DNA of 64,000 nt from Pseudomonas alkylphenolica (GCF_000746525.1 NZ_CP009048.1:2721501-2785500), one strand, 5' to 3'; shown: positions 1-10,362, numbered from the stretch's first letter. Program-made: numbers and translations. Notes: generated by a model from the sequence alone, not told the origin.

Positions 1-2
1 TA

Positions 3-968
<966 letters not shown>

Positions 969-972
969 TCTC

Positions 973-1917
973 ATGCCTGACTTGCAGCCGGATGGCTTCG
1001 TCTATGCCTCGCTCAGCCAGCTGATGGCACTGGAGCATCGCGTCCGCGGCCTGAGCTTTCTTGCTCGCCAGCCGTTGTCGAGCATTCTTTCCGGCAATCA
1101 TGCTTCACGCCTGCGGGGCCGTGGCTTGAGCTTCGATGAATTGCGCCGCTACATTCCCGGTGACGATCTGCGTCACCTCGACTGGCGCGCCTTGCTGCGC
1201 TACGGCAAGCCCTTTGTGCGCACCTTCACCGAAGAGCGTGACCGGCCAACCCTGATTCTGGTCGATCAGCGCATGAGCATGTTCTTCGGTTCACAACGCA
1301 GTTTCAAATCGGTCGTCGCCGCTGAACTGGCAGCCCTGTCGGCGTGGATAGCCTTTCATGCCGGTGACCGCGTCGGTGGCCTGGTGTTTGACGACCAAGG
1401 AATACAGCACATTCGCCCGCTACGCAGCCGGGCACGGGTTGAAGCACTGTGCGCCGCGGTGATACGCAGCAATCATCAGCTGTCGGCCACCGGGCCCGAT
1501 AGCGAGAGCGAGCACCAGCTCGATACCGTGCTGCGCAGCTGCATTGCGACGGCAGGTCACGACAGCCTGGTGTGCATCATCAGCGACTTCTCCGGGGTTT
1601 CGGCGCAGACCCTGCAACTGCTGCGGCAACTCAGTGCCCACAACGATGTGATTGCCATGCAGGTGTACGACCCGCTCGCCCTGGAACTCCCGCAGCAGGG
1701 GCGCTTGACCGTGACCCAGGGTCAATTGCAGGTGGAGCTGGAAGTCGGTCAGCGCCAGGTCAACCGGCCATTGGCGGCGTTTCTTTCCGGGCGCCTGCAG
1801 GATGTCGCCCAGATGCTGCACCGCAGCCAGGTGCCGGTGCTGATGCTCAGCACCGGCGAAGATCCGCTGCTGCAAGTGCGTCGTGAGCTGGGGCGCCTGA
1901 CGGACAGGGCACGATGA
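973..1917 (+). CDS. DUF58 domain protein of the MoxR/Bat operon
   Basis: This is a 314-residue protein. The ATG at 973 lies four bases after the moxR stop; an upstream extension of the same frame only shadows moxR. The DUF58 signature is clear: GDDLRHLDWR followed by YGKPFVRTFTEERDRP, then a degenerate VWA-like core (LILVDQRMSM). No signal peptide or membrane helix is evident, so it is probably cytoplasmic and acts with MoxR and the membrane VWA proteins. The exact biochemical role of the family is not established. It overlaps the next gene by four bases (ATGA), suggesting translational coupling. Confidence 0.9.
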   Translation: MPDLQPDGFVYASLSQLMALEHRVRGLSFLARQPLSSILSGNHASRLRGRGLSFDELRRYIPGDDLRHLDWRALLRYGKPFVRTFTEERDRPTLILVDQRMSMFFGSQRSFKSVVAAELAALSAWIAFHAGDRVGGLVFDDQGIQHIRPLRSRARVEALCAAVIRSNHQLSATGPDSESEHQLDTVLRSCIATAGHDSLVCIISDFSGVSAQTLQLLRQLSAHNDVIAMQVYDPLALELPQQGRLTVTQGQLQVELEVGQRQVNRPLAAFLSGRLQDVAQMLHRSQVPVLMLSTGEDPLLQVRRELGRLTDRAR

Positions 1918-2420
1918 GCAGGCCATCGCCACCGTCCATCGACCAGCTCCAGGAGCTGCCGTTGCCGACACCTGCATTCAGCTATTTGCCGCAGACCTGG
2001 GGGTGGCTGGCGGTGTTGCTGGTCGTCGTGGCCCTTGCCAGCTGGTGGGCCATCTGGCGCTGGCGGCGCTGGCAGCGTGATCGCTACCGGCGTGAAGCAC
2101 TGCTGCAGCTTGATCGACTGGAGCAGGGGTTGAGCGATCCGCCTCAGCACTTGCAGGCGTTGCGCGAACTACCAGTACTGCTCAAACGGGTGGCACTGTC
2201 ACTCAGTGATTCGGCCACAGCGGCAGCGCTCAGTGGTGCGCAATGGCAACGCTTCTTGCAGGACCATGGCCGAGCGCCGCTACCGGATGATTTCGCCGCC
2301 CGACTGTTTACCCTGGCCTATGCGCCGGACGCCGCAGTGCAGGGCATGACGGACACTGAGATCAAGGCGCTTTTTGCCGCCAGCAGGCACTGGATCGAGG
2401 CTCACCATGTGGCAGTTTGA
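1914..2420 (+). CDS. DUF4381 single-pass membrane protein
   Basis: This 168-residue protein begins with a short proline-rich segment, followed by one strong transmembrane helix at about residues 25-48 and an Arg/Trp-rich cytoplasmic stretch (WRWRRWQRDRYRREAL). The remainder is predicted soluble and helical. Size, topology and place between a DUF58 gene and a BatA-type VWA gene match the DUF4381 family of the MoxR/Bat operon. It starts inside the DUF58 stop and overlaps the next gene's start at 2407, so the genes are tightly coupled. Function is inferred from context only. Confidence 0.85.
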   Translation: MSRPSPPSIDQLQELPLPTPAFSYLPQTWGWLAVLLVVVALASWWAIWRWRRWQRDRYRREALLQLDRLEQGLSDPPQHLQALRELPVLLKRVALSLSDSATAAALSGAQWQRFLQDHGRAPLPDDFAARLFTLAYAPDAAVQGMTDTEIKALFAASRHWIEAHHVAV

Positions 2421-3408
2421 CTATCCCTGGGTGGTATTGCTTTTACCGTTGCCCTGGTTGGCTTACCGCTACCTGGGCGTCTATCGGGAAGCACGCAGTG
2501 CACTGCGGGTGCCATTTTTTGCTGCCATGAGTCGCGCCATCGGCCAGCAACCTGGCAGCCCGGGGACTGGCGGCGGGCGTTGGCAGTTGCTGCTCAATCT
2601 GCTGGTCTGGGCGCTGGTCATCGCCGCCTGTGCGCGGCCGGTCTGGGTAGAGCAAGCCATAGAACATGAACAGCCGATCCGCGACATGATGCTGGCCATC
2701 GACATCTCCCAGTCCATGCAAACGCAAGATTATACCGACGCCAACGGCGCTCAGAGCGATCGTCTGACCGCGGTGAAGGGGGTTGTGCGTGATTTCATCG
2801 CACAGCGCAAGGATGACCGCATTGGCCTGATCGTGTTCGGAACGGGCGCCTATCCTCAGGCACCCTTTACCCTGGATCACGCCAGTCTTGAGGTGCTGCT
2901 GGATGAAGTCGGCATCGGCATGGCCGGCCCGAATACGGCATTGGGTGATGCCATAGGCCTGAGCATCAAATTGTTCGAAAAGGCCAAGGAGCAGGAAAAA
3001 GTCCTGATCCTGCTCACTGACGGCAATGATACCGCTAGCGCCATCACCCCGGCCCATGCCGCGCAACTGGCCAGGCAGCAGGGCGTCGTGGTGCACACCA
3101 TCGGTATCGGTGATCCGCAGGCCAGTGGCGAGGCCAAGGTTGATCTGGCGGCGCTGCAGGGCATCGCCAAGGCCACCGGCGGGCGCTTCTTCCGCGCCGA
3201 TGATCGCCAGGCCCTGCAAGCGGTCTATGCGACCCTGGACCAGATCACGCCACACCAGGTGAAAACCTTGAGCCACCAGCCCAAACGGGACCTGTTCTGG
3301 TTACCCTTGGGCGCGGCGCTGCTGTTGTTAGTGTTGAGTCATACCCTGGCAGCGCTGTTCAGTCGTTTTTCACCTCAGCGCCAACCCGCCGTGCCGTCAG
3401 GACGCTGA
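2407..3408 (+). CDS. VWA-domain membrane protein, BatA type
   Basis: This is a 333-residue protein. The ATG at 2407 gives the expected N-terminus (MWQFDYPWVVLLLPLPWL), a membrane helix; an upstream ATG in the same frame lies within the preceding gene. A second helix at about 60-80 precedes a von Willebrand A domain with an intact MIDAS motif (AIDISQSM, i.e. DxSxS) and LLTDGND near residue 205. A last helix at about 300-320 anchors the C-terminus, so the VWA domain probably faces the periplasm between membrane anchors. Its neighbour encodes a second VWA protein, the usual BatA/BatB pair linked to stress tolerance. Confidence 0.92.
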   Translation: MWQFDYPWVVLLLPLPWLAYRYLGVYREARSALRVPFFAAMSRAIGQQPGSPGTGGGRWQLLLNLLVWALVIAACARPVWVEQAIEHEQPIRDMMLAIDISQSMQTQDYTDANGAQSDRLTAVKGVVRDFIAQRKDDRIGLIVFGTGAYPQAPFTLDHASLEVLLDEVGIGMAGPNTALGDAIGLSIKLFEKAKEQEKVLILLTDGNDTASAITPAHAAQLARQQGVVVHTIGIGDPQASGEAKVDLAALQGIAKATGGRFFRADDRQALQAVYATLDQITPHQVKTLSHQPKRDLFWLPLGAALLLLVLSHTLAALFSRFSPQRQPAVPSGR

Positions 3409-3409
3409 T

Positions 3410-5005
3410 ATGGATATCGACTTCAGTGCCTTCCACTTCCTGCGCCCTCTGTGGCTGCTGCTGATCGTGCCCGCACTCCTGCTGCCATGGGCCTGGCTGC
3501 GCCGCCATGATCTCAGGCGTCAGCTCAAGGGCCTGATTGCACCGCACCTGGTTGAACCTCTGCTGATTACCCCGGACGATCAGCAACGCCTGCGCCCGGT
3601 GCATCTGCTGGTATTGATGCTGGGGCTGGGCGCGGTAGCTGTCGCCGGGCCGACCTGGACCCAGGACACACCGGATTTCGTCGACAACCGCGCGCCGTTG
3701 ATACTGGCCATCGACCTGTCACCGTCGATGGATGCTGATGACGTGCCGCCGTCGCGCCTGTCTGCGGCCAAGCACAAACTGCATGACCTGATCCAGCGCC
3801 GTGCCGGCGCGCGCACGGCGCTGATTGCCTATGCCGGTGGCGCGCACCTGGTGTTGCCGGCCACCGAGGACCCGGAACTGCTCGATACATTCCTGCAGGC
3901 ACTCTCGACCGACCTGATCGGGCAATCTGGCAAGGATGTTGTCGGTGTGATCGAGCTGGCGCGCAAACTGCTCGATGCCGAGAAAATGCCCGGCACCCTG
4001 CTGCTGGTCACCGATGGCGCTGCGCCGGAACAGTTCGAGGAAATTCCCAAGCGCTTGTCCGGCAGTGATCTGCAAGTTCTGGTACTGGCCGTTGGCAGCC
4101 AGGACGGTGGTGTGTTGCTCGATGCCAAAGGGCGCCCGCGGATTGCCGATGACGGCCAGCCCTTGCAAGCGACATTCGATAGCCAGGCACTCAAGCAATT
4201 GGCGCAGGCAGCCGACGCGCCTCTGGGTAGCCTGACGCTCAACGACGATGATCTGGACTGGATCACGCTGCACGCTCAGCAGCACTTTCAGGCGGTTCAA
4301 GGCGATGAGCAGCAAGTGCACTGGAAGGACGCCGGCTATTGGCTGTGCTGGCCATTGGCGCTGATTGCACTGTTGTGTGTGCGTCGGGGATGGCGGGTGA
4401 ACTGGCTGGGGTTGCTGCTGATAGTCATGTTCAGTGCACCTTCGGAGCCGGCACGAGCAGGTGCATTGGCCGATGCCTTTTTCACCCCGGACCAGCAAGG
4501 CCGCTGGGCCTTTGAGCATGGCCATTTTCCACAGGCCGCAGAGCACTTCCACGATCCGTTCTGGAAAGGTGTCGCAGCCTACAACGCTGCGGACTACCCG
4601 GCGGCACTGGCCAGCTTCGCCCGCCTTGACAGTGCCTCGGCGCACTTTTACCTGGGCAATATCTACGTGCGCCTGTTCAAGTTCCCCCAGGCCATCAGCG
4701 CCTACCAGCAAGCGCTGCAAAAGCAGGCGGATTTCCCCCAGGCCAAAGCCAACCTGGCCTTGGTCCAAGCCTTGCTGAAGGATTACGAGGACCAGCAAGA
4801 GGCCGGCACCCCGGATGAAAAAGCCGACAAGGTGGTGGAGGACCAGACCCCCAGCCAGGGTGGGCAGCAAAAGCAGGTGAGCACACCACAAGCAGCTTCT
4901 GACCAGCTGTGGTTGAACAACCTGACGACTTCGCCTGCGCAGTTTCTCAAACGCAAGTTCATGCTCCAGAACGCAGCCCGACAGCCTGCTGGAGGTACGC
5001 AATGA
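3410..5005 (+). CDS. VWA and TPR membrane protein, BatB-BatC type fusion
   Basis: This 531-residue protein combines two modules. The first 330 residues have N-terminal membrane helices and a VWA domain with an intact MIDAS (AIDLSPSMDADD) and VTDGAA. After further helices at about 305-345 comes a TPR segment around residues 400-455 (HFYLGNIYVRLFKFPQAI, YQQALQ). The C-terminus is polar, Gln-rich and probably disordered. In other bacteria the VWA and TPR parts are often separate batB and batC genes. The start follows the batA stop by one base, and the stop overlaps the batD start (ATGA). Confidence 0.92.
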   Translation: MDIDFSAFHFLRPLWLLLIVPALLLPWAWLRRHDLRRQLKGLIAPHLVEPLLITPDDQQRLRPVHLLVLMLGLGAVAVAGPTWTQDTPDFVDNRAPLILAIDLSPSMDADDVPPSRLSAAKHKLHDLIQRRAGARTALIAYAGGAHLVLPATEDPELLDTFLQALSTDLIGQSGKDVVGVIELARKLLDAEKMPGTLLLVTDGAAPEQFEEIPKRLSGSDLQVLVLAVGSQDGGVLLDAKGRPRIADDGQPLQATFDSQALKQLAQAADAPLGSLTLNDDDLDWITLHAQQHFQAVQGDEQQVHWKDAGYWLCWPLALIALLCVRRGWRVNWLGLLLIVMFSAPSEPARAGALADAFFTPDQQGRWAFEHGHFPQAAEHFHDPFWKGVAAYNAADYPAALASFARLDSASAHFYLGNIYVRLFKFPQAISAYQQALQKQADFPQAKANLALVQALLKDYEDQQEAGTPDEKADKVVEDQTPSQGGQQKQVSTPQAASDQLWLNNLTTSPAQFLKRKFMLQNAARQPAGGTQ

Positions 5006-6306
5006 AACACCTGCTGTGGGTTCTGCTGGCGTGTGCGCCGGTGTTTGCCAGTGCAGCGCCGGAAGTACGGATACAGAGCCGCCTGATACCGGAAACCGGC
5101 GTGGTGGTGGGCGGCACGCTGAGCATGGAGGTGGATCTGCTGGTGGACACCTGGTACACCGCAGCGCCAATCCTGCCCGCGCTGGAACTGCCCGGCGCCT
5201 TGGTGACGCCACCCAGTGGCGAAGCACAACACCTGAACGAAAAGCAGGACGGCAAGACCTTCTTCGGCTTGCGCTACACCTACCAGATCACCCCGCAAGT
5301 GGCGCAGCCATTCACCATCCCGGCGCTGACCTTCCAGGTTCAGCCAGGGCAGGGCAGTGGCGCCGTTACGCTCAACAGCCAGCCATTGACCTTTGTCGCC
5401 AAAGCCCTGGCGGGTGCAAGCGATCAACATCGCCTGGTCGCCAAGTCGGTCACCCTCACACAAACGCTGCAGCGCTCGCATGACCCTTTACGGGTTGGCG
5501 ACAGCATTACCCGGCATCTGACAATTCAGGCGCAAGGCGTCCAGGCCATGCTGATTCCGCCACCATCCTTTGCTCAGGTGCAGGGTTTGAAACGGTATCT
5601 GCAGACGCCCAACGTCAGCGCGCTGAGTGATGGCCGCGGCGGGGTTTCCGGTGGTGTGCGTGAAGACAGCGTGACCTATGTGATTGAGCAGGAAGGGCCG
5701 CTCAGTCTGCCGGCCATTGCCTTCGATTGGTGGGATGCCAGCAGCGGTGAAGCCCGTAGCACGGTGGTCGACGCCGTGAGCTTCGAAGCAGGCAAAGGCA
5801 ATTACAGCGCGCCGTTTTCCATCAATGACGACCTGCGCGCGCTCGGGCGGCAGGCACATGTTCGCCTTTCCGGGCATTGGTTGTTGCTGTCGGCGGCGTT
5901 GCTGGCCGGTGCTTGCCTGATCTACTTCGGGCGCCCATGGGCCAGGGGTTCTTTGGTGCGGTACCGGCACTGGAAGGAAACTCGCCGCCGTACCTGGCTG
6001 GCCTCCGCAGGCTACGCCTGGCAGTTATTGCGTAAACAGTTAAGCAGCCGCCCACTGCGATTGGACGGGCTCTATCTGTGGGTACGGCGTAGCACTGGTA
6101 AACGGACGCTGTCGGCATTTTCTGGGGAAGCGTCCGACGCAACTGCTAATCGCTCACAGGATTTGTTGAGATTTTGCTATGCCCCTACCGCTGAGGGCGT
6201 TGATGTGTCAGCGGAACTGCTTCAAACACTGCAGTCATCAAAGCGGCAGTTGACGAAACATAAGGTAGAACGTTCGCACTGTAGATTAAAACCATTGAAC
6301 CCCTAA
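5002..6306 (+). CDS. BatD-type exported membrane protein
   Basis: This is a 434-residue protein starting at the ATG that overlaps the previous stop; the longer frame upstream shadows batB. It has a clear signal peptide (MKHLLWVLLACAPVFASAA), Ig-like beta-rich repeats in the periplasm, a single membrane helix at about 288-310 (WLLLSAALLAGACLIYF) and a cytoplasmic tail. This is the usual BatD architecture and completes the operon. Segments of its 3' half recur in decayed form at 7400-7660, downstream of an unrelated gene. The C-terminal tail looks less conserved in character and may have been altered by that event. Confidence 0.9.
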   Translation: MKHLLWVLLACAPVFASAAPEVRIQSRLIPETGVVVGGTLSMEVDLLVDTWYTAAPILPALELPGALVTPPSGEAQHLNEKQDGKTFFGLRYTYQITPQVAQPFTIPALTFQVQPGQGSGAVTLNSQPLTFVAKALAGASDQHRLVAKSVTLTQTLQRSHDPLRVGDSITRHLTIQAQGVQAMLIPPPSFAQVQGLKRYLQTPNVSALSDGRGGVSGGVREDSVTYVIEQEGPLSLPAIAFDWWDASSGEARSTVVDAVSFEAGKGNYSAPFSINDDLRALGRQAHVRLSGHWLLLSAALLAGACLIYFGRPWARGSLVRYRHWKETRRRTWLASAGYAWQLLRKQLSSRPLRLDGLYLWVRRSTGKRTLSAFSGEASDATANRSQDLLRFCYAPTAEGVDVSAELLQTLQSSKRQLTKHKVERSHCRLKPLNP

Positions 6307-6459
6307 CGAGTGTGAGACAGGGGCTGCAAGTATAGTATCAGCCGAGCTCCGCGCAACTGACAAAAATGCCAGTTGTATCGTTGAGGTATTTGAGATCTTC
6401 TGAGAGGGGCGATGATTTTATTTAAGCCGCTACCCTCAGTCATATAAAGGAAAATTCTC

Positions 6460-7275
6460 ATGAATCAGGATGTCAAGGCACGTCTGAACGGCTTTAGTTT
6501 GGAGGTACGGGACCGCTTCAAGACCGGAGAAGTCCCGACTCAGGACGATTTCAAACTTCTGATTGACTATATACATACGCTACATCAGTTACTAGGGCTG
6601 GAAACTGCTGATGGCGCACCGGGGGCGGGGCCTGGGGCCGGGCTGACAATAGCGAGTGGAAAAGTTGCTGTTGACCCGATGGCGACTAATCCAACAGCGG
6701 GCAAAGGTATTACTGTCAATGCTAGAGCAGTGAGTGTGGACGCGGGGGCCGGTCTCACATTTTCCGGAAATAAGTTGGTGGTTAACACCGCGGAGGTCTA
6801 TCCAACAGCGGGCAAAGGTACTACTGCCAATGGTAGAGCAGTGAGTGTGGATGCGGGGGCCGGTCTCACATTTTCCGGGAATAAGTTGGTGGTTAACACC
6901 GCGGAGGTCTATCCAACAGCGGGCAAAGGTATTCGTGTTTCGGGTACGATGGTGAGCCTGGATGATAACGCTTGGATCTGGATTCTTGGTAATCTACATA
7001 ATGCAAGTCATTATTGTGAAAATCCTTATATGCGGTGTTTGTTTTTTCAGGCGTATAGTACTGTTGCTGTAAGGTTCTATTATCGCGCTTACGGTAGGAC
7101 GGCTACTGCATTTAAACTCAATGGTGTAGATGCGGTCCGCGTGGATCACGCGACATCAACTATAGTGTTTAGGGGTGATTTGGCTGAAGGGATGATATTT
7201 GAAGCTAGATGCTATCAACATCACGGCGACATCAATATGCCTTATACAGTTAGGGTGCCAGTGCAAAAAATATAG
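6460..7275 (+). CDS. Unrecognised repeat-containing protein, fibre-like
   Basis: This 271-residue protein is preceded by a good ribosome binding site (AAAGGAAAA). Residues 1-45 are predicted helical and could form a trimerisation or attachment domain. Residues 60-165 carry a 37-residue tandem repeat rich in Gly, Ala and Val (core PTAGKG, AVSVDAGAGLTFSGNKLVV), typical of beta-strand fibre proteins such as phage tail fibres or tube-associated proteins. The C-terminal 100 residues are compact and unlike the rest, as in a receptor-binding tip. There is no signal peptide. AT content is visibly higher than in the neighbours, which suggests transfer. It sits between batD and a batD remnant. No phage genes are nearby, so the fibre role is inference from composition. 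Confidence 0.6.
   Translation: MNQDVKARLNGFSLEVRDRFKTGEVPTQDDFKLLIDYIHTLHQLLGLETADGAPGAGPGAGLTIASGKVAVDPMATNPTAGKGITVNARAVSVDAGAGLTFSGNKLVVNTAEVYPTAGKGTTANGRAVSVDAGAGLTFSGNKLVVNTAEVYPTAGKGIRVSGTMVSLDDNAWIWILGNLHNASHYCENPYMRCLFFQAYSTVAVRFYYRAYGRTATAFKLNGVDAVRVDHATSTIVFRGDLAEGMIFEARCYQHHGDINMPYTVRVPVQKI
6691..6930 (+). repeat. 111-bp tandem direct repeat inside the fibre-like gene
   Basis: Copies begin at 6691, 6802 and 6913, each with CCAACAGCGGGCAAAGGTA. The first two copies are almost identical over 111 bp and the third is partial and then diverges. The 111-bp unit equals 37 codons, so gain or loss of copies keeps the frame. Confidence 0.9.
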
Positions 7276-7399
7276 ATCCCATACAGCTAATTTTCGCGGT
7301 TGGTACCGAGTGATACCAACTGCGGGAATTGGTTAAATTTCAACGATACCCGGTGTTAGGCTCTGAACGGAAAAGTGTCGCACACCACCGCATAGAACA

Positions 7400-7660
7400 A
7401 GCCAACGAGACCGTCGCGGCAGTAACCTGAACGAGAAACAGGGTGGCAAGGCCTTTTTCGGTTTTGCATTACCCCCACCAAAATAACATCCCCTAAAAGT
7501 CAGTGCTTTGAGTAATGGTCGCGGCGGCATTTCCTGAGCGTCCATCGCGCCCGCGTGAAGCTATCAGCATTTTCTGAAAATTATCCGACGCAGCTGTAAA
7601 TCGTTCACTAGACTTGCTGAGAATTCGCTATTCCCCAGTCGCCAATGATGTTCATGTGCC
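7400..7660 (+). pseudogene. Decayed duplicate of the 3' half of batD
   Basis: Three blocks match batD in the same order and orientation. Bases 7424-7468 match 5229-5272 (ACCTGAACGA, TTCTTCGGCT region). Bases 7501-7535 match 5617-5652 (GCTGAGTGATGGCCGCGGCG region). Bases 7561-7650 match about 6108-6200 (TCGGCATTTTCTG, CGACGCAACTGCTAATCG region). The intervening batD sequence is deleted, the reading frames are broken and there is no start. It lies directly upstream of the HAD phosphatase gene. The stretch 7276-7400 holds no gene that I can support. Confidence 0.8.
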
Positions 7661-7687
7661 AGCCAGGTAACTGTTCAAGGATGCGCT

Positions 7688-8689
7688 ATGCCTCAAGTCC
7701 ACCCGATGCGTTGGCTGTTCAGTCTGCTGCTGATGCTACCGCTGCTGGTCCAGGCTGCGGACCCGCTGCCGTCCTGGTACAACGGCGCCTCGCGCCAGGC
7801 GATCGAACAGTTTGTCGCTGCCGTGACCACAGAGGGCAGCAAGGACTACGTCGCGCCGGCCGAGCGCATTGCCGTGTTCGACAATGACGGCACCTTGTGG
7901 AGCGAGCAGCCGATGTACTTCGAGGTGTTGTTTGCCCTGGATGAAGTCAAGCGCCTGGCCCCGCAACACCCTGAGTGGAAAACCCAGCAACCGTTCAAGG
8001 CAGTGCTTGACGGCGACCAGAAAGCCTTGGCCGCCAGCGGTAAAGACGGAATGATGAAAATCATTGTGGCCACCCATGCGGGAGTCAGCACCGAAGACTT
8101 TATTGCCCAGACCCGGCGCTGGCTCGCCACCGCAGTGCATCCCAAAACCAGCAAGCCCTACACCGAAATGGTCTACCAATCGATGCTGGAGTTGTTGCAG
8201 TACCTGCGGGCCAATGGTTTCAAGACCTACATTGTCTCGGGTGGCGAAGTCGCTTTCATGCGCGCTTTCGCCGAAGAGGTCTATGGCATTCCCCCGGAAC
8301 AGGTCATCGGCACCACCCTGGATACCCGCTTTGAAGACCGCAACGGCAGCCTGTCGATCCAGCGCCTGCCCAAATTGGCACACAACGATGATGGGCCGGG
8401 CAAACCGGAGAGCATCGATGCGCTGATCGGCCGTCGTCCGATCCTGGCCTTCGGTAATTCCGATGGCGACCTGCAAATGCTGCAGTGGACCAAGGCCGGA
8501 CCCGGCAAGCGTTTCGCCGGGCTGGTGCACCACACTGACGCGAAGCGCGAATGGGCCTATGACCGCGACAGCAAAGTCGGGCGTCTGGACAAGGCGCTGA
8601 CGACCGCCACCCGCAATGGCTGGACCGTGGTCGATATGGCCCGCGAGTGGCAGCGTGTTTATCCCTTCGACAGTATTGATAGCCAGTAA
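7688..8689 (+). CDS. Exported HAD-superfamily phosphatase
   Basis: This 333-residue protein starts with a signal peptide; ATG 7688 gives MPQVHPMRWLFSLLLML, and ATG 7706 is an equally possible start. The HAD motif I is DNDGT at residues 65-69 (nucleophile Asp65, acid/base Asp67), motif II is the VSGG region near 180, and motif IV resembles AFGNSDGD near 255. The Asp-x-Asp nucleophile motif fits a phosphomonoesterase of the phosphoserine-phosphatase-like branch acting in the periplasm. The substrate is unknown. It lies 100 bases upstream of a sulfatase gene in the same direction, so the two exported hydrolases may be coexpressed for phosphate and sulfate ester scavenging. Confidence 0.85.
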   Translation: MPQVHPMRWLFSLLLMLPLLVQAADPLPSWYNGASRQAIEQFVAAVTTEGSKDYVAPAERIAVFDNDGTLWSEQPMYFEVLFALDEVKRLAPQHPEWKTQQPFKAVLDGDQKALAASGKDGMMKIIVATHAGVSTEDFIAQTRRWLATAVHPKTSKPYTEMVYQSMLELLQYLRANGFKTYIVSGGEVAFMRAFAEEVYGIPPEQVIGTTLDTRFEDRNGSLSIQRLPKLAHNDDGPGKPESIDALIGRRPILAFGNSDGDLQMLQWTKAGPGKRFAGLVHHTDAKREWAYDRDSKVGRLDKALTTATRNGWTVVDMAREWQRVYPFDSIDSQ

Positions 8690-8789
8690 ATGAAACACCG
8701 CAGGCGCACAGGGACCCTTTCGCTAACCGGTACCTCTCGTGCACGTAGTCGTGGCCAACGCCAGTAACGTGAGACGGAGAACAGGCCAT

Positions 8790-10355
8790 ATGAAGCTCAG
8801 TAGAAGGTGGATAACGACAATGTCTCTTGCCGCCGGCGTGGCGATGGGGATGAACCCCGTGCATGCCGCAGACAAACCCAACATTCTGGTGATCTTCGGC
8901 GATGACATCGGCCAGACCAACATCAGTGCCTATGGCAAGGGCGTGGTGGGCTATCAGACGCCCAACATCGATCGGATTGCCAAAGAAGGCATGATGTTCA
9001 CCGATTACTATGCGGAGAACAGCTGCACCGCCGGCCGCTCGACCTTCATTACCGGGCAATCGGCATTGCGTACTGGCCTGTCCAAGGTCGGCATGCCCGG
9101 CGTGCCGGTCGGCTTGCAGGCACGTGACGTCACCATCGCCCAGGCCCTCAAGGCCCAGGGTTATGCCACTGGCCAGTTCGGCAAGAACCACCTCGGCGAC
9201 CGTGATGAATACCTGCCGACCAACCACGGTTTTGACGAGTTCTTCGGCAACCTCTACCACTTGAACGCCGAAGAAGAACCGGAACGGCCGTACTGGCCCA
9301 AGGATGATGCGGAGTTTGTCAAAGCGGCTTCGCCACGTGGCGTGATCAAGTCCAGTGCCGACGGCAAGATCGAAGACACCGGCGCGCTGACCAAAAAGCG
9401 CATGGAAACCATCGACGACGAAACCACCCAGGCGGCGATCAACTTCATCGACAAGCAGGTCAAGGCCGACAAACCGTTCTTCGTGTGGATGAACACCACG
9501 CGCATGCACGCCTTCACCCACATTCGCGAGTCGATGCAGGGGCAAAGCGGCATGGTCGGTAACGACTACGCCGATGGCATGCTGGAACACGATGGCGATG
9601 TCGGCAAATTGCTCAAGACCCTCGATGACTTGAAGGTTACTGACAACACCATTGTCGTCTACACCACGGACAACGGTCCGAACCAGTGGTCCTGGCCGGA
9701 TGCCGCCACCACACCGTTCCGTAACGAGAAGAACTCCAACTGGGAAGGCGCTTACCGGGTACCGGCAATGGTCCGTTGGCCAGGCAAAGTCAAGGCTGAC
9801 ACGATTTCTACCCAGATGTTCTCGGGTCTGGACTGGTTCCCGACCTTGCTCGCTGCGGCGGGTGACACCGATATCAAGGACCGCTTGCTCAAAGGTACTG
9901 ATGTTGGAGGCAAGAACTTCAAAGTGCACCTGGACGGTTTCAACCAGCTGGATTACCTGACTGGCAAGGCTAACAAGAGTGCGCGTGACGAGTTCTACTA
10001 CTTCAATGACGACGGCGAGCTGGTCTCCATGCGCTTTGGCGACTGGAAACTGGTGTTCTGTGAGCAGCGTGCACCGGGCGGTTTCAAAGTATGGAGCGAG
10101 CCCTTTACCTGCTTGCGGGTGCCGAAAATGTTCAATCTGCGTATGGACCCGTATGAACGCGCAGATGTCGTCTCCGACCAGTACTTCGATTGGCTGGCCA
10201 AGAACGACTACCTGATCTTCCAGGGGACCCGCAAGGCGGCAGTATTCCTGCAGACCTTCGTCGACTATCCGCCGAGCCAGCGCCCGGCCAGTTTCAGCAT
10301 TGACCAGGTCCGCGAGGAAGTGGACAAGAAGATTGCAGAGAAGATGAAGCAGTAA
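8790..10355 (+). CDS. Exported Cys-type sulfatase
   Basis: This 521-residue protein uses the ATG at 8790, after a GGAGA ribosome binding site; the upstream in-frame start lacks a signal sequence. Residues 1-27 form a signal peptide ending in HAAD. The metal-binding aspartates are in FGDDIGQTN, and the sulfatase signature is C79-T-A-G-R83 (CxxxR), where Cys79 would be converted to formylglycine. GKNHLGD and TDNGPNQW are further family motifs. The substrate class (aryl or alkyl sulfate) cannot be told. Cys-type sulfatases need a formylglycine-generating or anaerobic maturase, and none is in this window. Confidence 0.92.
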   Translation: MKLSRRWITTMSLAAGVAMGMNPVHAADKPNILVIFGDDIGQTNISAYGKGVVGYQTPNIDRIAKEGMMFTDYYAENSCTAGRSTFITGQSALRTGLSKVGMPGVPVGLQARDVTIAQALKAQGYATGQFGKNHLGDRDEYLPTNHGFDEFFGNLYHLNAEEEPERPYWPKDDAEFVKAASPRGVIKSSADGKIEDTGALTKKRMETIDDETTQAAINFIDKQVKADKPFFVWMNTTRMHAFTHIRESMQGQSGMVGNDYADGMLEHDGDVGKLLKTLDDLKVTDNTIVVYTTDNGPNQWSWPDAATTPFRNEKNSNWEGAYRVPAMVRWPGKVKADTISTQMFSGLDWFPTLLAAAGDTDIKDRLLKGTDVGGKNFKVHLDGFNQLDYLTGKANKSARDEFYYFNDDGELVSMRFGDWKLVFCEQRAPGGFKVWSEPFTCLRVPKMFNLRMDPYERADVVSDQYFDWLAKNDYLIFQGTRKAAVFLQTFVDYPPSQRPASFSIDQVREEVDKKIAEKMKQ

Positions 10356-10362
10356 GGCTAAC

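Noticed and set aside
3719..5227. Open minus-strand frame of about 500 codons opposite batB/batD
   Set aside because: It mirrors the codon pattern of the real genes, has no recognisable domain and no ribosome binding site.
6691..6930. CRISPR-like repeats
   Set aside because: The repeats are in frame inside a coding sequence and have no spacers.
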